From Xiphophorus maculatus (taxonomy: Eukaryota; Chordata; Actinopteri; Cyprinodontiformes; Poeciliidae), in NCBI RefSeq assembly GCF_002775205.1, contig NC_036460.1, forward strand, positions 28,501 to 92,500: DNA of 64,000 nt. The letters run 5' to 3'. The notes under the pieces were generated by a model. That model ran no database searches and was not told the DNA's origin. It saw nothing but the letters and a program-made list of their open reading frames with translations. A program made the position numbers and the translations under genes. Shown one piece after another: positions 9,507 to 22,929 of this stretch (positions are counted from its first letter, which is position 1; the number at the start of each line of letters is the position of its first letter).

Positions 9507-12500
9507 GTGAGCCGAACCGAACCGAACCGGCCCGGAGGCTGGATGATGCGCTGCAGCGCAGCAGCATCCAGGACCGCTGATCCGGGATCAGGTCCTCAGG
9601 TGTTTGTGACGCAAACCTGCTCCAGCCTGCAGATCTGGGGTCAGATTCAGGTTTTACCTGGTTTCCTAAAAGGTTTTCTGTCATAAAGTTACTCAGTAAA
9701 AATTAACACAAATAATTACATAATTAAATAAATCATTTTTATTTCATTCTGTTAAATAAATTAACTGTTTATTTAACAGTCATTTAGACAAATAACAACT
9801 GATTTAACTGCTATTTGTTTAACAGTTAAATGAAATTAACTGTTAGATATCAGTTTTGTTTATTAAACTGTTAATAAATAAATTAATTCAAACAAACATG
9901 TTTTAGTTTTGCTTAACTAAAACATTCTATTTTTCTATCCAGCCATCAGAAAAATAATATGTGGCTCATTTTTTACCATGTTAGTCATTCATTTATTGAT
10001 ATTTTCATTTGATTTTCATATTTTATTCACTCAATAACATATGATTTTTAAAAAATGTATATTTAGCCTGTATTTCTCCATCATCACCAGCACAGAGTTT
10101 ACAGAACCTTCACAAGAAAAACAGAAAAATGATGAACAGCATCATGAATAATTCAGATTCTTTGGTTAAAACATTTACAGACAGATAATTCATAAGAGCC
10201 ATAAAAACATTTAGAGACGACTTCAGATTCAGGCATTTCTGAATAGTTAATGTAGCAACTAAAATAAATCATTAATGACAAACAGCAGAGAGAAATATGA
10301 CGCTAAATATTTACCTTGAAACTAAATATTTAGTACATTTACATATTATCGTATATTTAGCTCGTAATATTTAGCACACTGCATGTTAAGCTCGTTAATA
10401 ATAAATCCTCAGCTCCAAATTAAATATTTAGTTATGAAGCTTCATATTTAGCTTCAAACTAAGTATTTAGTAGGTTAACTAAACATTTAGTTTCAAATTA
10501 GTCTTTAGTTAGCAAGCCAAATATTTAGTTTGAAGCTAAACATTTACCTCAGAGCTAAATATTTTAATATATGAGGTCACTAACCGATAACAGGAAGTGG
10601 ACTACCAAAATAAAAGCTGAAGTTCTTCCTGTTTCTCCTTCGTTTCTTTTCCTCTTTTCAGCTAAAAACAAAGGATGAGGCGTTTAAAGACAATCCAGAC
10701 GTTTCCAATAAATCTACAGAAACGGCATCAATTTGGAAGGATCCGGTCTACACCCAGCTTTTATTTTGATAGTCCACTTCCTCTTATCAGAAGTGAAAAT
10801 GGATATTAGCTGAAAATTTAGTTTGGAGCTAATAGTTAGCTAACTAAGTAAATAATCAGCATAAATTTAAATTTTTAAGTTTACAAACTAAAAAAACAAA
10901 CATTTCTCTTCCTGCCCCACAGTATGGCGCTGCCATCGCCACGCTCAGTAAAATCGGGTCATATGTTTAATTTTGGTGGTTCTGATTGGACCCAAACGGT
11001 CCCAGCAGAACCGGGCTCAGGTTCTCCCAGCTGCAGGCGGACCGGTCCGGTCCGGTCTGGGCTGACCCAGCGCTGAGCTGAGAGGGGATTAGAGAAAGAT
11101 GCTAAAAAAAGAGGCAGATGGAGGATTTACTGCTGCAGCAGAGGCAGCCGGGTCGGGTCGGCCCATCGGGTCGGCGCCGGGCGGTCTGCTGTGTTCTGAC
11201 GGAGAGAACCTGGAACCGGAACCATTCGGTTCTGCAGTCTAACCCAGAACAGAACCCGGTAAAACGGGTTGGTTCTGACTGAGCAACCAACAGGAAGCAG
11301 AAGCTTTTATTTAATTTTTTGTTCCTGGTTGTTTGGATCGTTCATCCAGACCAGAACCGGCCCAGTTCTGCGTCCTGCTGGATTATTTTTACCCAGAAGA
11401 GATTAATATTCCTGATGAATCGTTTTGGTTTCACTCAGCAGGAAACACAATCTGAGGATTAATCAGAACCCGGATCAGAACCGGGTTCTGCCGGATCTCT
11501 GAAGGTCCCAGCAGCTCAGTCAGGTTCAGGTTTTGACTAGACCATCCCAACACCTCTGTTCCATCTGGGCCTGATGGCGCCGTGACCCCAGAACAAACCA
11601 AAGCGTCATGAATCCACTTCGGGTTGAGCTCGTTTTGTGTCCCGGTTCGGTTCTTTGGGTTTCCTGCTGAGCCCAAAACATGTTTGGTTTTTATGAAACA
11701 AGTTTAATTAAACTTAATCAATATTTACTTCATTCAATATGCAGCATTATTCATAACTAGCTTATCTAGAGTCGATAAGCCGAACCGGTCCAGACGGATC
11801 CATGGTGAGCCCACAGCACCATCCCTCCACCACCGTGCTTTAGACTCACCGCTCAAGTTGCTCTTCAGTAAAATTAGACTCCAGACTCGACTTGGACTCT
11901 GAGACTCGAGTCCTGGTCCCATTTTGTATCGGATGTGATGAAGATCTGCTCTGTGAAACTGAACCCATGAATCCCAGGCGGGTCCAACGAGTTTCTGCCG
12001 GGAAAACCCAGTTTCTAAACGGCGCCACCCTGCTGCCAGCAGAGCTTTGGGCTGTAAATGTTTAAAGAGTCAGAGAACATTGTGCATGAAAATGTAAAGA
12101 TTTACAAATAATTGTTACATTTTCATGTAACAATTTTGGCCTGAGGACAAACTGGACCGGTTCTGTTCTTTCCCGACTGACTTGTGAACATCTTTGCTGC
12201 TGATCAAGCCGCCTCACTTTTTCCCTGTTGTGACCTTTAACCTGTTCAGCCTGAGTTGGATCCGCTGCGTCGTCCTGGACAGATTCCCAGCTTTCTCTCG
12301 TCTTTCATCCACATTCAAAGTACATCCACGTTTATAAAGGACATTTATAAACGTCTAAAACTATGTTGGCATGACAACCGTTTTAATGAACCACAAAGCG
12401 GCAGGAGGACAAACAGTAAACATGATTTAGAATGAGACTCGGCCTCCTGAACTGACCTCTGACCTTTCATCTGACAGTGTCTGAGAAGCAGGCGGCGGTT

Positions 12501-15012
12501 CGCCTCACCGCAGCGCTGGAATGCGTTCGGCAGCCTGGAGCCGGCTGGAGTCCTTTCAGCTCCGGACCCGACCAATCCGGTCCATCTGCAGACTCAATGA
12601 CCCGTCCAGACTCATCGGGGGTCCCAGAGAGGGGCCACCGGCCACCCTTAGAGAAACGCCTCCAAAAGCAGGGCTGGACCCAAACTGACCCAAAAGGAAA
12701 CAGAGTTAGTTCTGACTTATGAATGGGACTGATGGTTTTACCTCCTGATGGCGCTGATGAGACGGGAGAATCCCTCTGTCCAGCCACTAATCCTTCAGAT
12801 CCTGCAGGATGGAAGATCTTAGAAAGTCGGTTATTTCTCGTTAAATTTGCTGCATTTGTTAGAAAATGAATCTGTGGATTTTGGAGCAAACTGGGACAAA
12901 CGGCACCAGTCCGGGACAAACGGCACCAGTCCGGGACAAACGGCACCAGTCTGGGACAGACTGGGACAAACGGCCCCTTGTTGCTCCGTGTACAGACCGG
13001 CTGCCCCGCACCATTATGCTGCCTCCAACCAGTGCTGCTCTGCATTGGTTGGAGGATTTGGTAATGGTTTTATAGCTGTGTTGGTGGCTATAGAGTGTCA
13101 GTGGGTCCAGTGGGTCCACTCTGCTCGTTGACCCACCGACACATTTTCTTACCAAATGCAGCACCACTTCAGTGAAGTTAAAAGTTTTCTTGTTTTGAAA
13201 GATTTACTGCAAAGGAATTTTCAACCAAACGGGAAATTCCTTCTAGCTCTTTCTTTGGCTCGTCCTTCGACCCATGGGTTGCCGGTTTCAGACGCCGGCC
13301 CGTCCGTCTGTCCCGTTGTGCGATTGGACACGTTGCCTACTGGTGGTGGTCAGAAGGTCAGAGGGCAACCTTGCCTTTGTCCCCAGAGCAGCTGTGGCTA
13401 CTGTCCAGTAGCTTCCCACCATCAGTGTCTCCTACTGGAGAGTTGAGGGTTTTTCCTGGGGTCACTTCCTCAGTGACGTACATGACTTTAGATTAAACAC
13501 AACGTTGCAGTAAGTTACTTCTGTCTGTTTGTTTATTCCTGCGCCAGCACAGAGTATTTTCACCAAAAGTACATTTTAAACTCTCGGAAGCCTTAACTAT
13601 TCATAGCCTTTAACCCTCCACCTGTTGAAGATTTGTCTGGCCAGGTTTCAGGTGATTGGCTGGAGAAGTGAGTACTGTTGCAGTTGGACTTCATTCTGTG
13701 CATGATGAGCTCATTCATTTCCTGATTGGTTCTTTCTTCCTGTCTAGGAATGGTTCAGAAACTGGACCAGAAGCTCCCAGTGGCCAATGAGTACCTACTC
13801 CTTTCTGGAGGCGTTCGGGAAGGTGTGGTGGACATGGACCTGGATGAGCTCAGTGTCTACGCCCGCGGCACAGACTACGACATGGACTTCACTCTACTGG
13901 TCCCCGCACTTAAACTCCACGACCGGAACCAGCCGGTGACCCTGGACATGCGGCACTCGGCGCTGGGCCACTCCTGGCTCAGCCTACGGCTCTTTGACGA
14001 AGGAACCATCAACAAGTGGAAGGACTGCTGCACTGTCGTCGATCACATCAACGGGACCACCAACTACTTCTTCTCCCCAACACTGGTGGCCGACTGGTTC
14101 TACCAGTCCATCTCTCTTGTGCTGCTGGAGGTGCAGAAGAAGCCACAGAGAGGGATGCCGAGGGTGGAGAAGGTGGATCGGAACGGGACCATCATCTCCG
14201 TCATCCTGGGGGTCGGCAGCAGCCGGATGCTCTACGACATCGTCCCGGTGGTGTCGTTTAAAGGCTGGCCTGCGGTGGCCCAGAGCTGGCTGATGGAGAA
14301 CCACTTCTGGGACGGGAAGATCACAGAGGAGGAGGTGATCAGCGGCTTCTACCTCGTCCCCGCCTGCTCCTACAAAGGCCGCAAGGAGAACGAGTGGCGC
14401 CTGTCGTTCGCCCGCAGCGAGGTTCAGCTGAAGAAGTGCATTTCGTCGAGCCTGATGCAGGCGTACCAGGCCTGCAAGGCCATCATCATCAAGCTGTTGT
14501 CCCGGCCCAAAGCCATCAGTCCCTACCATCTGCGCAGCATCATGCTGTGGGCCTGCGACCGTCTCCCAGCCAACTATCTGGCTCAGGACGACTTCTCCGC
14601 CCACTTCCTGCTGGGCCTGATTGACGACTTGCAGCACTGTCTCGTCAACAAGATGTGTCCCAACTACTTCATCCCTCAGTGCAACATGTTGGAGCACCTG
14701 TCCGATGAGACGGCCATGCTGCACGCCCGCAAACTGTCCTCGGTGCGCTCCGACCCGGCCGAGCACCTCCGCACCACCATCGAGCACGCCAAGGCCGCCA
14801 ACAGGTTGACGGTGGAAGTGCAGTGGCGAGGCAGCTCCACCAACCTGCCGTCGCCGCAGTCCGACGCCGGCGGTGAGAACCAGCCTGACGATCGGCTCGC
14901 CAAGAAGCTTCAGCAGCTGGTGACGGAGAATCCTGGGAAGTCCATCTCAGTGTTCATCAACCCGGACGACGTCACGCGGCCGCACTTCCGCATCGACGAC
15001 AAGTTCTTCTGA
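9260..15012 (+). CDS. mb21d2: MB21D2, Mab-21 domain-containing protein 2
   Basis: Join of 9260-9506 and 13748-15012, 1512 bases, 503 residues plus TGA. The junction G|GA restores FIFSMLGMVQKLDQKL, as in vertebrate MB21D2. The family has the cGAS/Mab-21 nucleotidyltransferase-like fold; cellular function and any catalysis remain poorly defined. A short Ala/Gly/Ser-rich N terminus is followed by a nearly invariant body: HDQREYDDQRALEIHTAKD, then LLLSGGVREGVVD, and RGTDYDMDF, whose alternating acids resemble nucleotidyltransferase metal-ligand patterns. The end RPHFRIDDKFF matches the family. Length is close to the human protein of about 491. The start has a strong AACCATGG context; the in-frame ATG at 9077 is poorly placed and probably 5' UTR. 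Confidence 0.96.
9950..10570 (+). repeat. Dispersed repeat family B, TTTAG-rich
   Basis: Begins with TTTTTACCATGTTAGTCATT, a string shared in near-identical form with the 26.36 kb copy. It ends in a degenerate tandem of AAATATTTAGTTNNAAGCTA (10290-10570). Not a family I can name. Confidence 0.5.
12894..12975 (+). repeat. 20-bp tandem repeat
   Basis: Unit GGGACAAACGGCACCAGTCC, three near-perfect copies and a partial one, in MB21D2 intron 1. Confidence 0.85.
13748..15012 (+). CDS. mb21d2: MB21D2 exon 2
   Basis: Acceptor TGTCTAG, then GA ATG GTT. A single large exon encodes residues 83-503 and the stop TGA at 15010-15012, GC-rich at third positions. A long antisense open frame opposite it is a by-product of that bias. 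Confidence 0.96.
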
Positions 15013-16124
15013 GACTGAGACGTTCCCCTCCCCTCTCCTTCACCCGGTGACCCTGCCTCTGAAACTTTCTTTTTTTAACTTTTTTTATGTTTCCTGCCAC
15101 AAAGTGAAGTGATTGTCTAGTAATCTGCCACAGTTTCTTATTTTTAGTTTTATTTTTCTACTCCCTTCCCCTCTGCCCTGGTTTTTCACTGTGTGCCCTG
15201 TGTTTTTTACCTTCTCAATGCCTTTTAAACTGACAGCTTGTTCTTAAAACTGAAGGAAGGGACTGAAATCCACCTCCTGATCCGAGTGCTGGTCCTGAAA
15301 AATGTTGAGACTTATCAGGGATCCTGGAAAAGAGACAAACATCAATTTCCTGAATAAATCCGGTGTATTTTGGGTTCTCTTGATTGGAGACGTAAAAGCT
15401 CCGTTGTTGAGTGAATAACTGGGGCAGAAGTTGTTGTGTTGTCTTGGAACCAGGAGTGGACCCTGCAGAGATCCTGTGACGGTGGATTCAGTCCCTCTGA
15501 GGAATGTCTTGTCCCTGCTGGGGGACGACGGTACTAAAGTCTTAGAAACTAACTGTAAATAAGTAGAAGAAAAACTGACTGAAGAGTGTAGAAGGACGGA
15601 AAACATACTAATGTTAATTTGTGGGCTACTTTTCGTCTAATTTTGCACAGAATGTAAAAATCACCTCCTTTCCTCCTGATTGTGGTTTTAAATTGAACTG
15701 AATGTGAGCGGAGAGGCGACACTGTGCCGATGGAGCTGCTGTCACTTCCACCGCGTTTCCTCTGAAAATCTGGTTCATGTTGCGTTTCTTTGTGTTGTGA
15801 AGAACAAACAGCAGGAACCTTCAGACAGACGCTGGCCTCTTCCACTTTCATATGCTTTAAACTTGCAGAAGGGGGAGCTAGTGAGCCTAGTGCTGCAGTA
15901 GTGAAGTGTTGGCCTGCAGCCGCCTGGTTAGGACGTGCTAGGCGGCTAACGTTGTAGCAGGTGTGGCATTTAAATGGCAGCTCTTCTTCAATGCAACATC
16001 ACCAGTTTATTCAACTCCCATAAGACGGAGAACGTGAAGTAACTCCGAAGCTACACAAGAACAGCGTTTACACCAATGATCAAAACCACCTGGATGCTAA
16101 CTGTTGAACTCCAGCTCATATAGC

Positions 16125-16139
16125 AGCGCCATCTGGTGA
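16125..16139 (-). promoter_or_regulatory. CTCF-like core motif
   Basis: Minus strand reads TCACCAGATGGCGCT, 14 of 15 to the core consensus. Confidence 0.4.
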
Positions 16140-17674
16140 CCAAACACATAAAACGCATATTTGACTCCTACAGAGAGATATCTGTGACCCAAAGCTCTCA
16201 ACCTCGGTGTAAAACTTACACTAAGGTACCTGAAGTTTTTGACATTTACGCGACCAACAACCGCTAGCTGCCGCTAACGTTTCCTCATCGGCCACCGACA
16301 CAAGAATGCTCCTCCCGTGACACCGCCGTGATTTCTGTTTCCCGTTACGCTCAGCGTACGCTCAGTCGCTGCTGTGAATCTTTAGAAATGTATCGGGGTC
16401 ACTCTCATGACTTCTGCATTTTCAGCTGGACTCCTTCAGTTAGTGGCTGCAGTACCGAATGGACCAAAACCGTCCAGTTAGGTGAGTCGGTACCAGCAGA
16501 CGCCTCAGTAGGGACACCTGGTGGTTGGTCAGGTAAATGAAGTCCACTCTGCTGTTGTCACAATTAACTTGTCAATTAAAAAATGCAAGAATATTACAGA
16601 GGGGAAATGCCTGGAGAGTCAAAACCAGACCGGTTTCCATGGCGACTTCCTGCATTTCAGTGACAGTTCGTTAACAAGTGAAGCTTTAAACAGGAGCTAA
16701 ATCTAAAACTCTGTTTTGTTGAACGTTGAGTGTCAGAAGCTCCTGGTGGAGATCTGACACGTTAAACTCTGAGCTGAAGCTGAGTGGACAGGAAACCGAC
16801 TTCCTGTGACCCGTTTAAACTGAACCATGGTTCTGCTGGGAAGAATGACTGACATGGAGATCCAAACAGCTTTCACAAAAATCCCCTCATGGTCTTAACA
16901 TTTTTACTAAACTTTGTGAACAGATCAGCGAATCGTCTGCAAACGTTTTTACATTCATAGCAGCTGAAACATTTTGATGCTTTTTTATCCTCAATATCAG
17001 GTCAATGTCACAAATACTTCACCTCTAATATATCAGAGTGACCTTTGACCCTGGAGTTACATCTTATCAGCACATGTGACTCTCCTCTCGTCTTCTCGAT
17101 GTTTTTCCAGAACCGGTGACACAGTTTGATATCAGTTCTGCTGTTAGTAAGATCATGTGTTTAAGCAATAACTTCTGTAGGTTAAGCAGAACAGAACCGG
17201 TTTAATTCGGGTTTAGGAGTTTCTGGATGAGTTTTCCTGGGTTTGGTTCCGGTTAGTGTGAAAGTGGAAGAGTCCGTCGGCTCATCTGTCAGGTGGACCT
17301 GCCGGATGACGGTCCTGCATCGGCTACAGGGTCGCAGGTCGCCGCCTCCACATGGATGGTCACTTGATTCAGGAACTTCCTGTTTGATAAGCTAACTCTT
17401 GTCTCCAGCTGCTTCTTTGTGTTTAAAGCGACGGGTCGGGTCCGGCTGCTTCCCGGCCGACCCGCTCCCACATTGGCTGTCTGTCCCGAACATCACCACC
17501 AAAACAAGAGGCTTCTCCTGCGGCCGTCGGGCCGGTTATGTCGTCTCCACATATCCTCATCCTCAAGTGCAATTAGTGAATGTACACAAAGACACGTAGC
17601 ATGAAGACACTCCAGGTCTGAGCTGCTCAGCTCCTCCACTGACTCACTCAGAGGCCCTGAAGCCATCAAAGTGC

Positions 17675-17706
<32 letters not shown>

Positions 17707-18870
17707 CCTGCTCGGTGGAAATGTCGTCGGTGTTTTCTGACCCGGTCTCCTGTTGGGCTGTGACTCTTTCTGTTCTGTGTTTTGCTGCTTCCTGCTGATG
17801 ATGGATTTTAGTTTTGAACTCAGATGGTTGAGAACTTCCTGCACTGTAACACCAGAGTCCTCATAAACACGTCTAACCTGAACGCACCGCCTCTGCTCCT
17901 CTCTCCTCTGTTCGGTTGACTCTTATTCATAAATCATAACTTAACCAGAAATGTTTATTTTTTAATATCGCTGCCTCCTTTAAATCTCCTTATGATTCTA
18001 AAACCCAACTAAGAAAAAACTGATGTTTTTAAATCCAGACATGACAAATGAAGATTTTCCATGGAATAATTACGTTCAATTACAAGAAATATTTACTCAG
18101 ATCTGTTTCTCTTATCAGGTTGGAAACCTGATTTTGTTTTATTTTTTTTACATTTTCACAAAAATCCATTAAAAAAAAACTTTAAAAAAATCTTCATTTT
18201 GTTTCAATGAAGATAAACTTTATTATACTATACATATAGAAAATAAGACTAAAACTACAGGCTCAAGAGCAGAACCCTGTGGATCTCCGTTTTTAATAGA
18301 CTGTATGGAAAAATGTTCCCTAACCTGCAGAAGCAGCTTTGAAACTTGAAATCTAGAAATGTGGATTCCTGCGGGTCTCTGGTGCTTCACCAGGTTTTAT
18401 TTCACAGAGCAACAAAGAGAAAACGAAAAATGTTCTCCAGAAAAGTCATGATAACAAATGTTAGGATTGTTTAGGAAAATATACAATAAGGATGAGAAAG
18501 AGAAAAATCTGGAGTCAGATCAGCTCATTTTAGTTATACTAAAAATTTCAGACATAATAAGCATTTGTAAACATAACTTTTAGCATATCGTCTCCTGCTC
18601 ACCTTTACTAATCATTAATAAACAGTTATTAATGATTTCTAAAGCCCTTGCAGATGAACTGATAAACTATTTATCCTTACAGTAAATTAGTACTGATTTC
18701 TTTTTAAAGGATTCAGAAGGTAAAATAAATAAGGATAGAAAACTTTTCATACTTGCTGAACATGGTTTATGGGAAACCTGTGACTTCTTTTGATTGGTTT
18801 AAAAGCAGACACGTGACCTGGTTCCTGATCTCAGTCGGGTGTTGTGGTTTGCTGTAGTTTCGTCTGACTG

Positions 18871-18885
18871 CCGCCAGGGGGCAGC
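18871..18885 (+). promoter_or_regulatory. CTCF-like core motif
   Basis: Reads CCGCCAGGGGGCAGC, 14 of 15 to the core consensus, on the plus strand. It lies 2.6 kb before the FGF12 B-type exon candidate. Confidence 0.45.
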
Positions 18886-21155
18886 AGTGAGCGCAGCAGC
18901 TCCTGAAGATTTTCTGTCCATTTTGTTTCTTATTTTTACATTTTTCTTCCTCTATTTCTATTTTTATAGTTTTATATTGGAAGCCGTCATGATGAATAAA
19001 GAACCTGGATGTCTTTCAGCTTCAGGATGATTTTTAGTTTCTCTAGTTTCTGTTTTTAGTTTTCCTCTCTGGTAACACTTCCTGTTTGTCTTTTCCTTTC
19101 TTCCTGCTTTTCAATCATTTTCTCTCCTACATAATTAATTTCCATCTTCTCTTTTTTCCTGCTGTTTTGTGATAATTTAACTTTTTATTTTCTTATTTTT
19201 ATTTATTTTGTCATCATTTTCTTTTTTGTTTAGTCTTTTTTGTTTCTCTGCTTTTCTTCCTTTTCATTTTCCGTATTGTCTCACCCCTTCATTTCTTCTC
19301 TCCTCCGTTCTTCAGCTGTTTCTTTTATTTTTACACTATCAGTTCATTTCGCTGTCGGTTTCCAGATTTATTCAGATTTATGTTCTTTCTCACAGAAACT
19401 CAGAATTTAATGTTTGGTTGATTTTGTTTCTGTTTTTATGACACTTCTTGGCAGTAAATCTAATAATTCATGAAAGTCTGATTACTCCTACCTAAACGTT
19501 GTTAACACACCGGCTGACTTGTGCTTTAAGACTGGAGCTGGTGTCCCACAACAGTGTGTGACCAGTATTATTATTTCTAATAAGCAAAGAAATAATGAAT
19601 TTTCCCACATTTTTTCTCTTATTTTAATGTGTTAATTCTCGGGTCATTATTCTTTTATTCATTTTTTTCAGCTTCCATCCTAAAGTTTCTTACTTCCTGT
19701 TCTCTGATTCTGCTTCCTGTTTTCTCCTGATTCAGTTGTTTTTCCCTCCAGCTTCCTGTCGTCTCAGCACCTGTCCTCCACCTGCTCTCCGCCTCTCTCC
19801 GTCCTGCTGCGTTTATGGCTGAGCTCGTTGCCGTGCCAACGGGAAACCATCCATCATCCTAACATGCTGAAAGTACAAAGCGCTCAGAGAAAAGCCCTGA
19901 CGCTGTACAGAAACAGAACCTTCTCCAGTTTGTTTTCCGTCCTGTGATCCAGATTTCCCAGTGAACCTCGTTAGCTCCGTAGCGAGTTGAGGCTGTTTTG
20001 GACTTTAGCTGCTTTTTCACTTAATTTCACATCAACTGAACATTTACAGAGGAATTATTTGAGTATTTAACCCGGCGAACTCTGACCTCTCAGTGATTCA
20101 GGCTACATTCCCACCAGCCCAGTTCAGTCACTTTAACCCGACTCCGGTCCCTCAGGCTATAAACTCCGGTCCGTTTGGTGAGGTGTGAATGCTAATCGAC
20201 CTGTGACCTCTGACCTCTGGTCTGGTTTAAACTAATTTGAATAATAAACTGATTGATAACTGGGATCAGTTACTGTAATGGTTTTTATTTTCTCAAGACG
20301 ACACTTGTGAACATAAATAAACTGAACTGAAAACAGATATTTATCATTCAATGAGTTTCTTGTCTTGTTTTAACTGTTAAATCTTCCTCGGGTGTTTTGG
20401 TAAATCGGTAAATCGTCCGTCATGATGTTTAATTTCACTCCACAGTCAAACTTTACTAATCGATCATAAGTTTTCAGAACAGCAGTGAAAAAATCAGTTA
20501 ACAGTAGAAATACAATCATTGTCAGAAACAGCCAATCAGAGCCAGGAAGTGGGTCTTAGTGCTGTCAATCATCCACATGTATGCGCTGCTCAGAACCCCC
20601 TGCTCTCTGCTATGTTGCAGCTGCTTCTCCACTAAATTGCCATGAATGCTAGGCTAGTTAGCCACTGATATAAACCGTTTCCTGCAGCGGTAAGTTGATT
20701 CTTTACCACATTTAGCAGTGAGTACATGAGGTTGATTGACAGCATTAAGCCCCTCCCCTTGACTCTGATTGGTTGTTTTGGGTGCGTTTCTTCAGCCACA
20801 GCAGCTCAGGGCGGCGGTGGAGGAGACCGATCCTTTCACAGATTATCTGTCTCCAGGTGACGGATTTAACCAACATGGAAGAAAGAAAAACATTTTTTAA
20901 TATTTTTGTTAAGTAGCTTCAACAGGAAGAGGGGCCCTAAGTCCTGCCCTGCCCAGGGCCCCAAGCAGCCTCGGGCCAGTCCTGGTCACCCTGTTCTGAA
21001 CTGGACTGGCGAAAACTTCAAAGGATTTTTAGAAACTGGCTGTTTAACTGGTTTTATGAAAATGTCTGCGCATGTGCAGTAGAGTTTGGAGTATCACACT
21101 GACCTCTAACCCCAAATCTATCCTGATTTAGTTACCCTAAAAACTCTTCCGGTGG

Positions 21156-21163
21156 TGACGTCA
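21156..21163 (+). promoter_or_regulatory. Palindromic cAMP response element
   Basis: Perfect TGACGTCA, 290 bases upstream of the candidate start at 21453, just before a GC-rich, (AG)n-containing leader-like stretch. CREs at this distance bind CREB/ATF factors. Function here is inferred only. Confidence 0.5.
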
Positions 21164-21452
21164 CTCCTGTCTCGGGCTGCAGCAGTAGGCGCGTGCAGAG
21201 AGAGAGAGAGAGAGCGGCGCGTGGACCGGACCAGGTGAACGCACGAGCCCGAACGTCCGCAGGAGGGAGGACTGGAAGACGGAAAAAGGACAGGAGAAGA
21301 AGAAGGAGGAGGAAAAACACCGCGCCTTGTTCCTCCTCCTCATCCTCCTCTTCCTCCTCCGCAGCGGACTTGTTCCCCGGGAACCGACGCCTGTTGTTGG
21401 GATCAGCTGACCGGGAAGGAAGCAGCAGCAGGCCGGAGGAAGACCGCCGGAG

Positions 21453-21480
21453 ATGGAGAAAGAGAAAGAGAAGGCGGCAG
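21453..21480 (+). CDS. fgf12: Candidate FGF12 B-type first exon
   Basis: ATG GAG AAA GAG AAA GAG AAG GCG GCA G followed by a GTAGGA donor. The phase (one base carried over) is exactly what FGF12 exon 2 needs, giving MEKEKEKAA joined to [11 protein letters not shown]. Mammalian FGF12 isoform B has a very short start of the same character (MESK-EPQLKG) from a first exon that, as I recall, is also the more distal one, toward MB21D2. Upstream are about 290 bases of GC-rich DNA with a CRE. The exon is too short to prove by reading, and another transcript could use it. Confidence 0.5.
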
Positions 21481-21483
21481 GTA

Positions 21484-21540
21484 GGATGGAGGATGGATGG
21501 ATGGATGGATGAACGGATGGATGGATGAACGGATGGATGG
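21484..21540 (+). repeat. (ATGG)n with ATGAACGG variants
   Basis: Irregular GGATGGAT array starting four bases after the candidate exon donor. Confidence 0.85.
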
Positions 21541-22929
21541 TGCTGCAGTATCCTGCTGCTCCATCCTGATTGCAGCTGCTGGGGCTGTTAGGTGTGGTTA
21601 TTATGGGATGGGGTGCAGACTGTTTGTTTTCAACCCAGAAACTGATGCAGCAGAACCTGCAGAAAGACTGGGAGGACTGGTGGGACTGGGAGGACTGGTG
21701 GGACTAGGAGGACTGGTGGGACTAGGAGGACTGGTGCAATTGGGGGGACTGGTGGGATTGTGGGGAGCTGGGAGGACTGTGTGCAGACAGGTGGGCCGAT
21801 GAGACAGCAGACACTGGTCCAGCCTCTGGCCTCATCTGGTGTAAATGTTGTGTGATGAGATAAAACTCAGATTAAAATCTGCGCCAGTGAAGTGGAGTCA
21901 TCGTTTTGTTTCCGTTTTAAACCTTAGAAACTTCATTCAGGGGAAACAGACGGACGTCCTGCAGGATTTTCCCACCAAATCTTCTGGTTTCTGGTTGGTT
22001 CTGAACTGCAGTGGTGAAAACAAACTCAAAATGATTATTATTCATATCGATTAATAATAATCAGCAGCTGTATATCCATTATTCTTTCTAGATGATTTGT
22101 TTCTCAAAAAGCTTTTCCTTCAAAGCAACTTTCTTCGGGTTGAAGTGGAGCCTGTTGGTTGGGTCCATCATGGCGTCCTGCCTGCAGTCCTTCGCCTCTA
22201 AAACAGATTTAAAGCTATTTGCCTTTTCCACCTGAGAACAGGTTTTATTTAAATATGTTTAAAACTGTCGGACGTTTGAGCTGTTTTTCCAACAGAATCC
22301 AAACGGTTCTTTAGTGTTGGTTCCCAGAAATCCGTCCTCCAGGGGACGGTGGGGACGGTGGGGACAGATTGGTGACGGGGTGTGAGGAGAAGATGAAAGC
22401 GTAGCAGCAGATAACGGACGGAGCGCGCCGACCGCCCGCCGGGCCGACAGATGGTCGGAGTCCATCCTCCTGGGACCGGAAGCGGGCGAGCCAAACTGGA
22501 AACATGGAGGCAGTCAGGAACAGTTGTCATGACGTCCAGAGTCTGCGTGGCTCGTGTGTTGCTTCATGGTTTTGGTTCAGGGTCAGAATCAAGCAGGTTA
22601 AACTTTTAACTGAGATCATCCAGCTGGTTCATCTGCAGATGTGACGGGTTCTGAGCCGTCAGCCCTGAGGCGCTCCAGAGGAAACTGACTGTGGCCTGAG
22701 AGAGGCGGCCATCTTGACTGAGACGTTAAGTATCTTTGAATATTCTCAGACAGACAAAGGGCCTGCACAGTTTAATGCTGGGATAAAATCAGTGCAGTCA
22801 AGCTAACGTGTCTCTAATATCATATTAAAGGGAAAAGTTGCTAATTAAACTTATAGTCATTTATAGAATATTTCATCTGAAAACCCATTCTTACTAAATC
22901 AAATTTAGATTCTCCTGTAAAAGATTAGA

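Larger units (their letters stand above)
9507..13747 (+). other. MB21D2 intron 1
   Basis: A 4.2 kb intron. It contains AT-rich TTTAG-type dispersed repeat B (9950-10060 and 10290-10570) and a 20-bp GGGACAAACGGCACCAGTCC tandem (about 12894-12975). No conserved open frame is visible in the rest. Confidence 0.75.
15013..21150. other. MB21D2 3' UTR and intergenic DNA
   Basis: Probably begins as MB21D2 3' UTR. AATAAA at 15353-15358 is one possible poly(A) signal. It holds CTCF-like sites at 16125-16139 (minus) and 18871-18885 (plus) and a (CA)n tract at 17678-17702. No further conserved coding sequence was seen. Confidence 0.6.

Noticed and set aside
13984..14787. 267-codon antisense open frame opposite MB21D2 exon 2
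   Set aside because: It mirrors a GC-rich conserved exon on the other strand; its sequence has no family resemblance.
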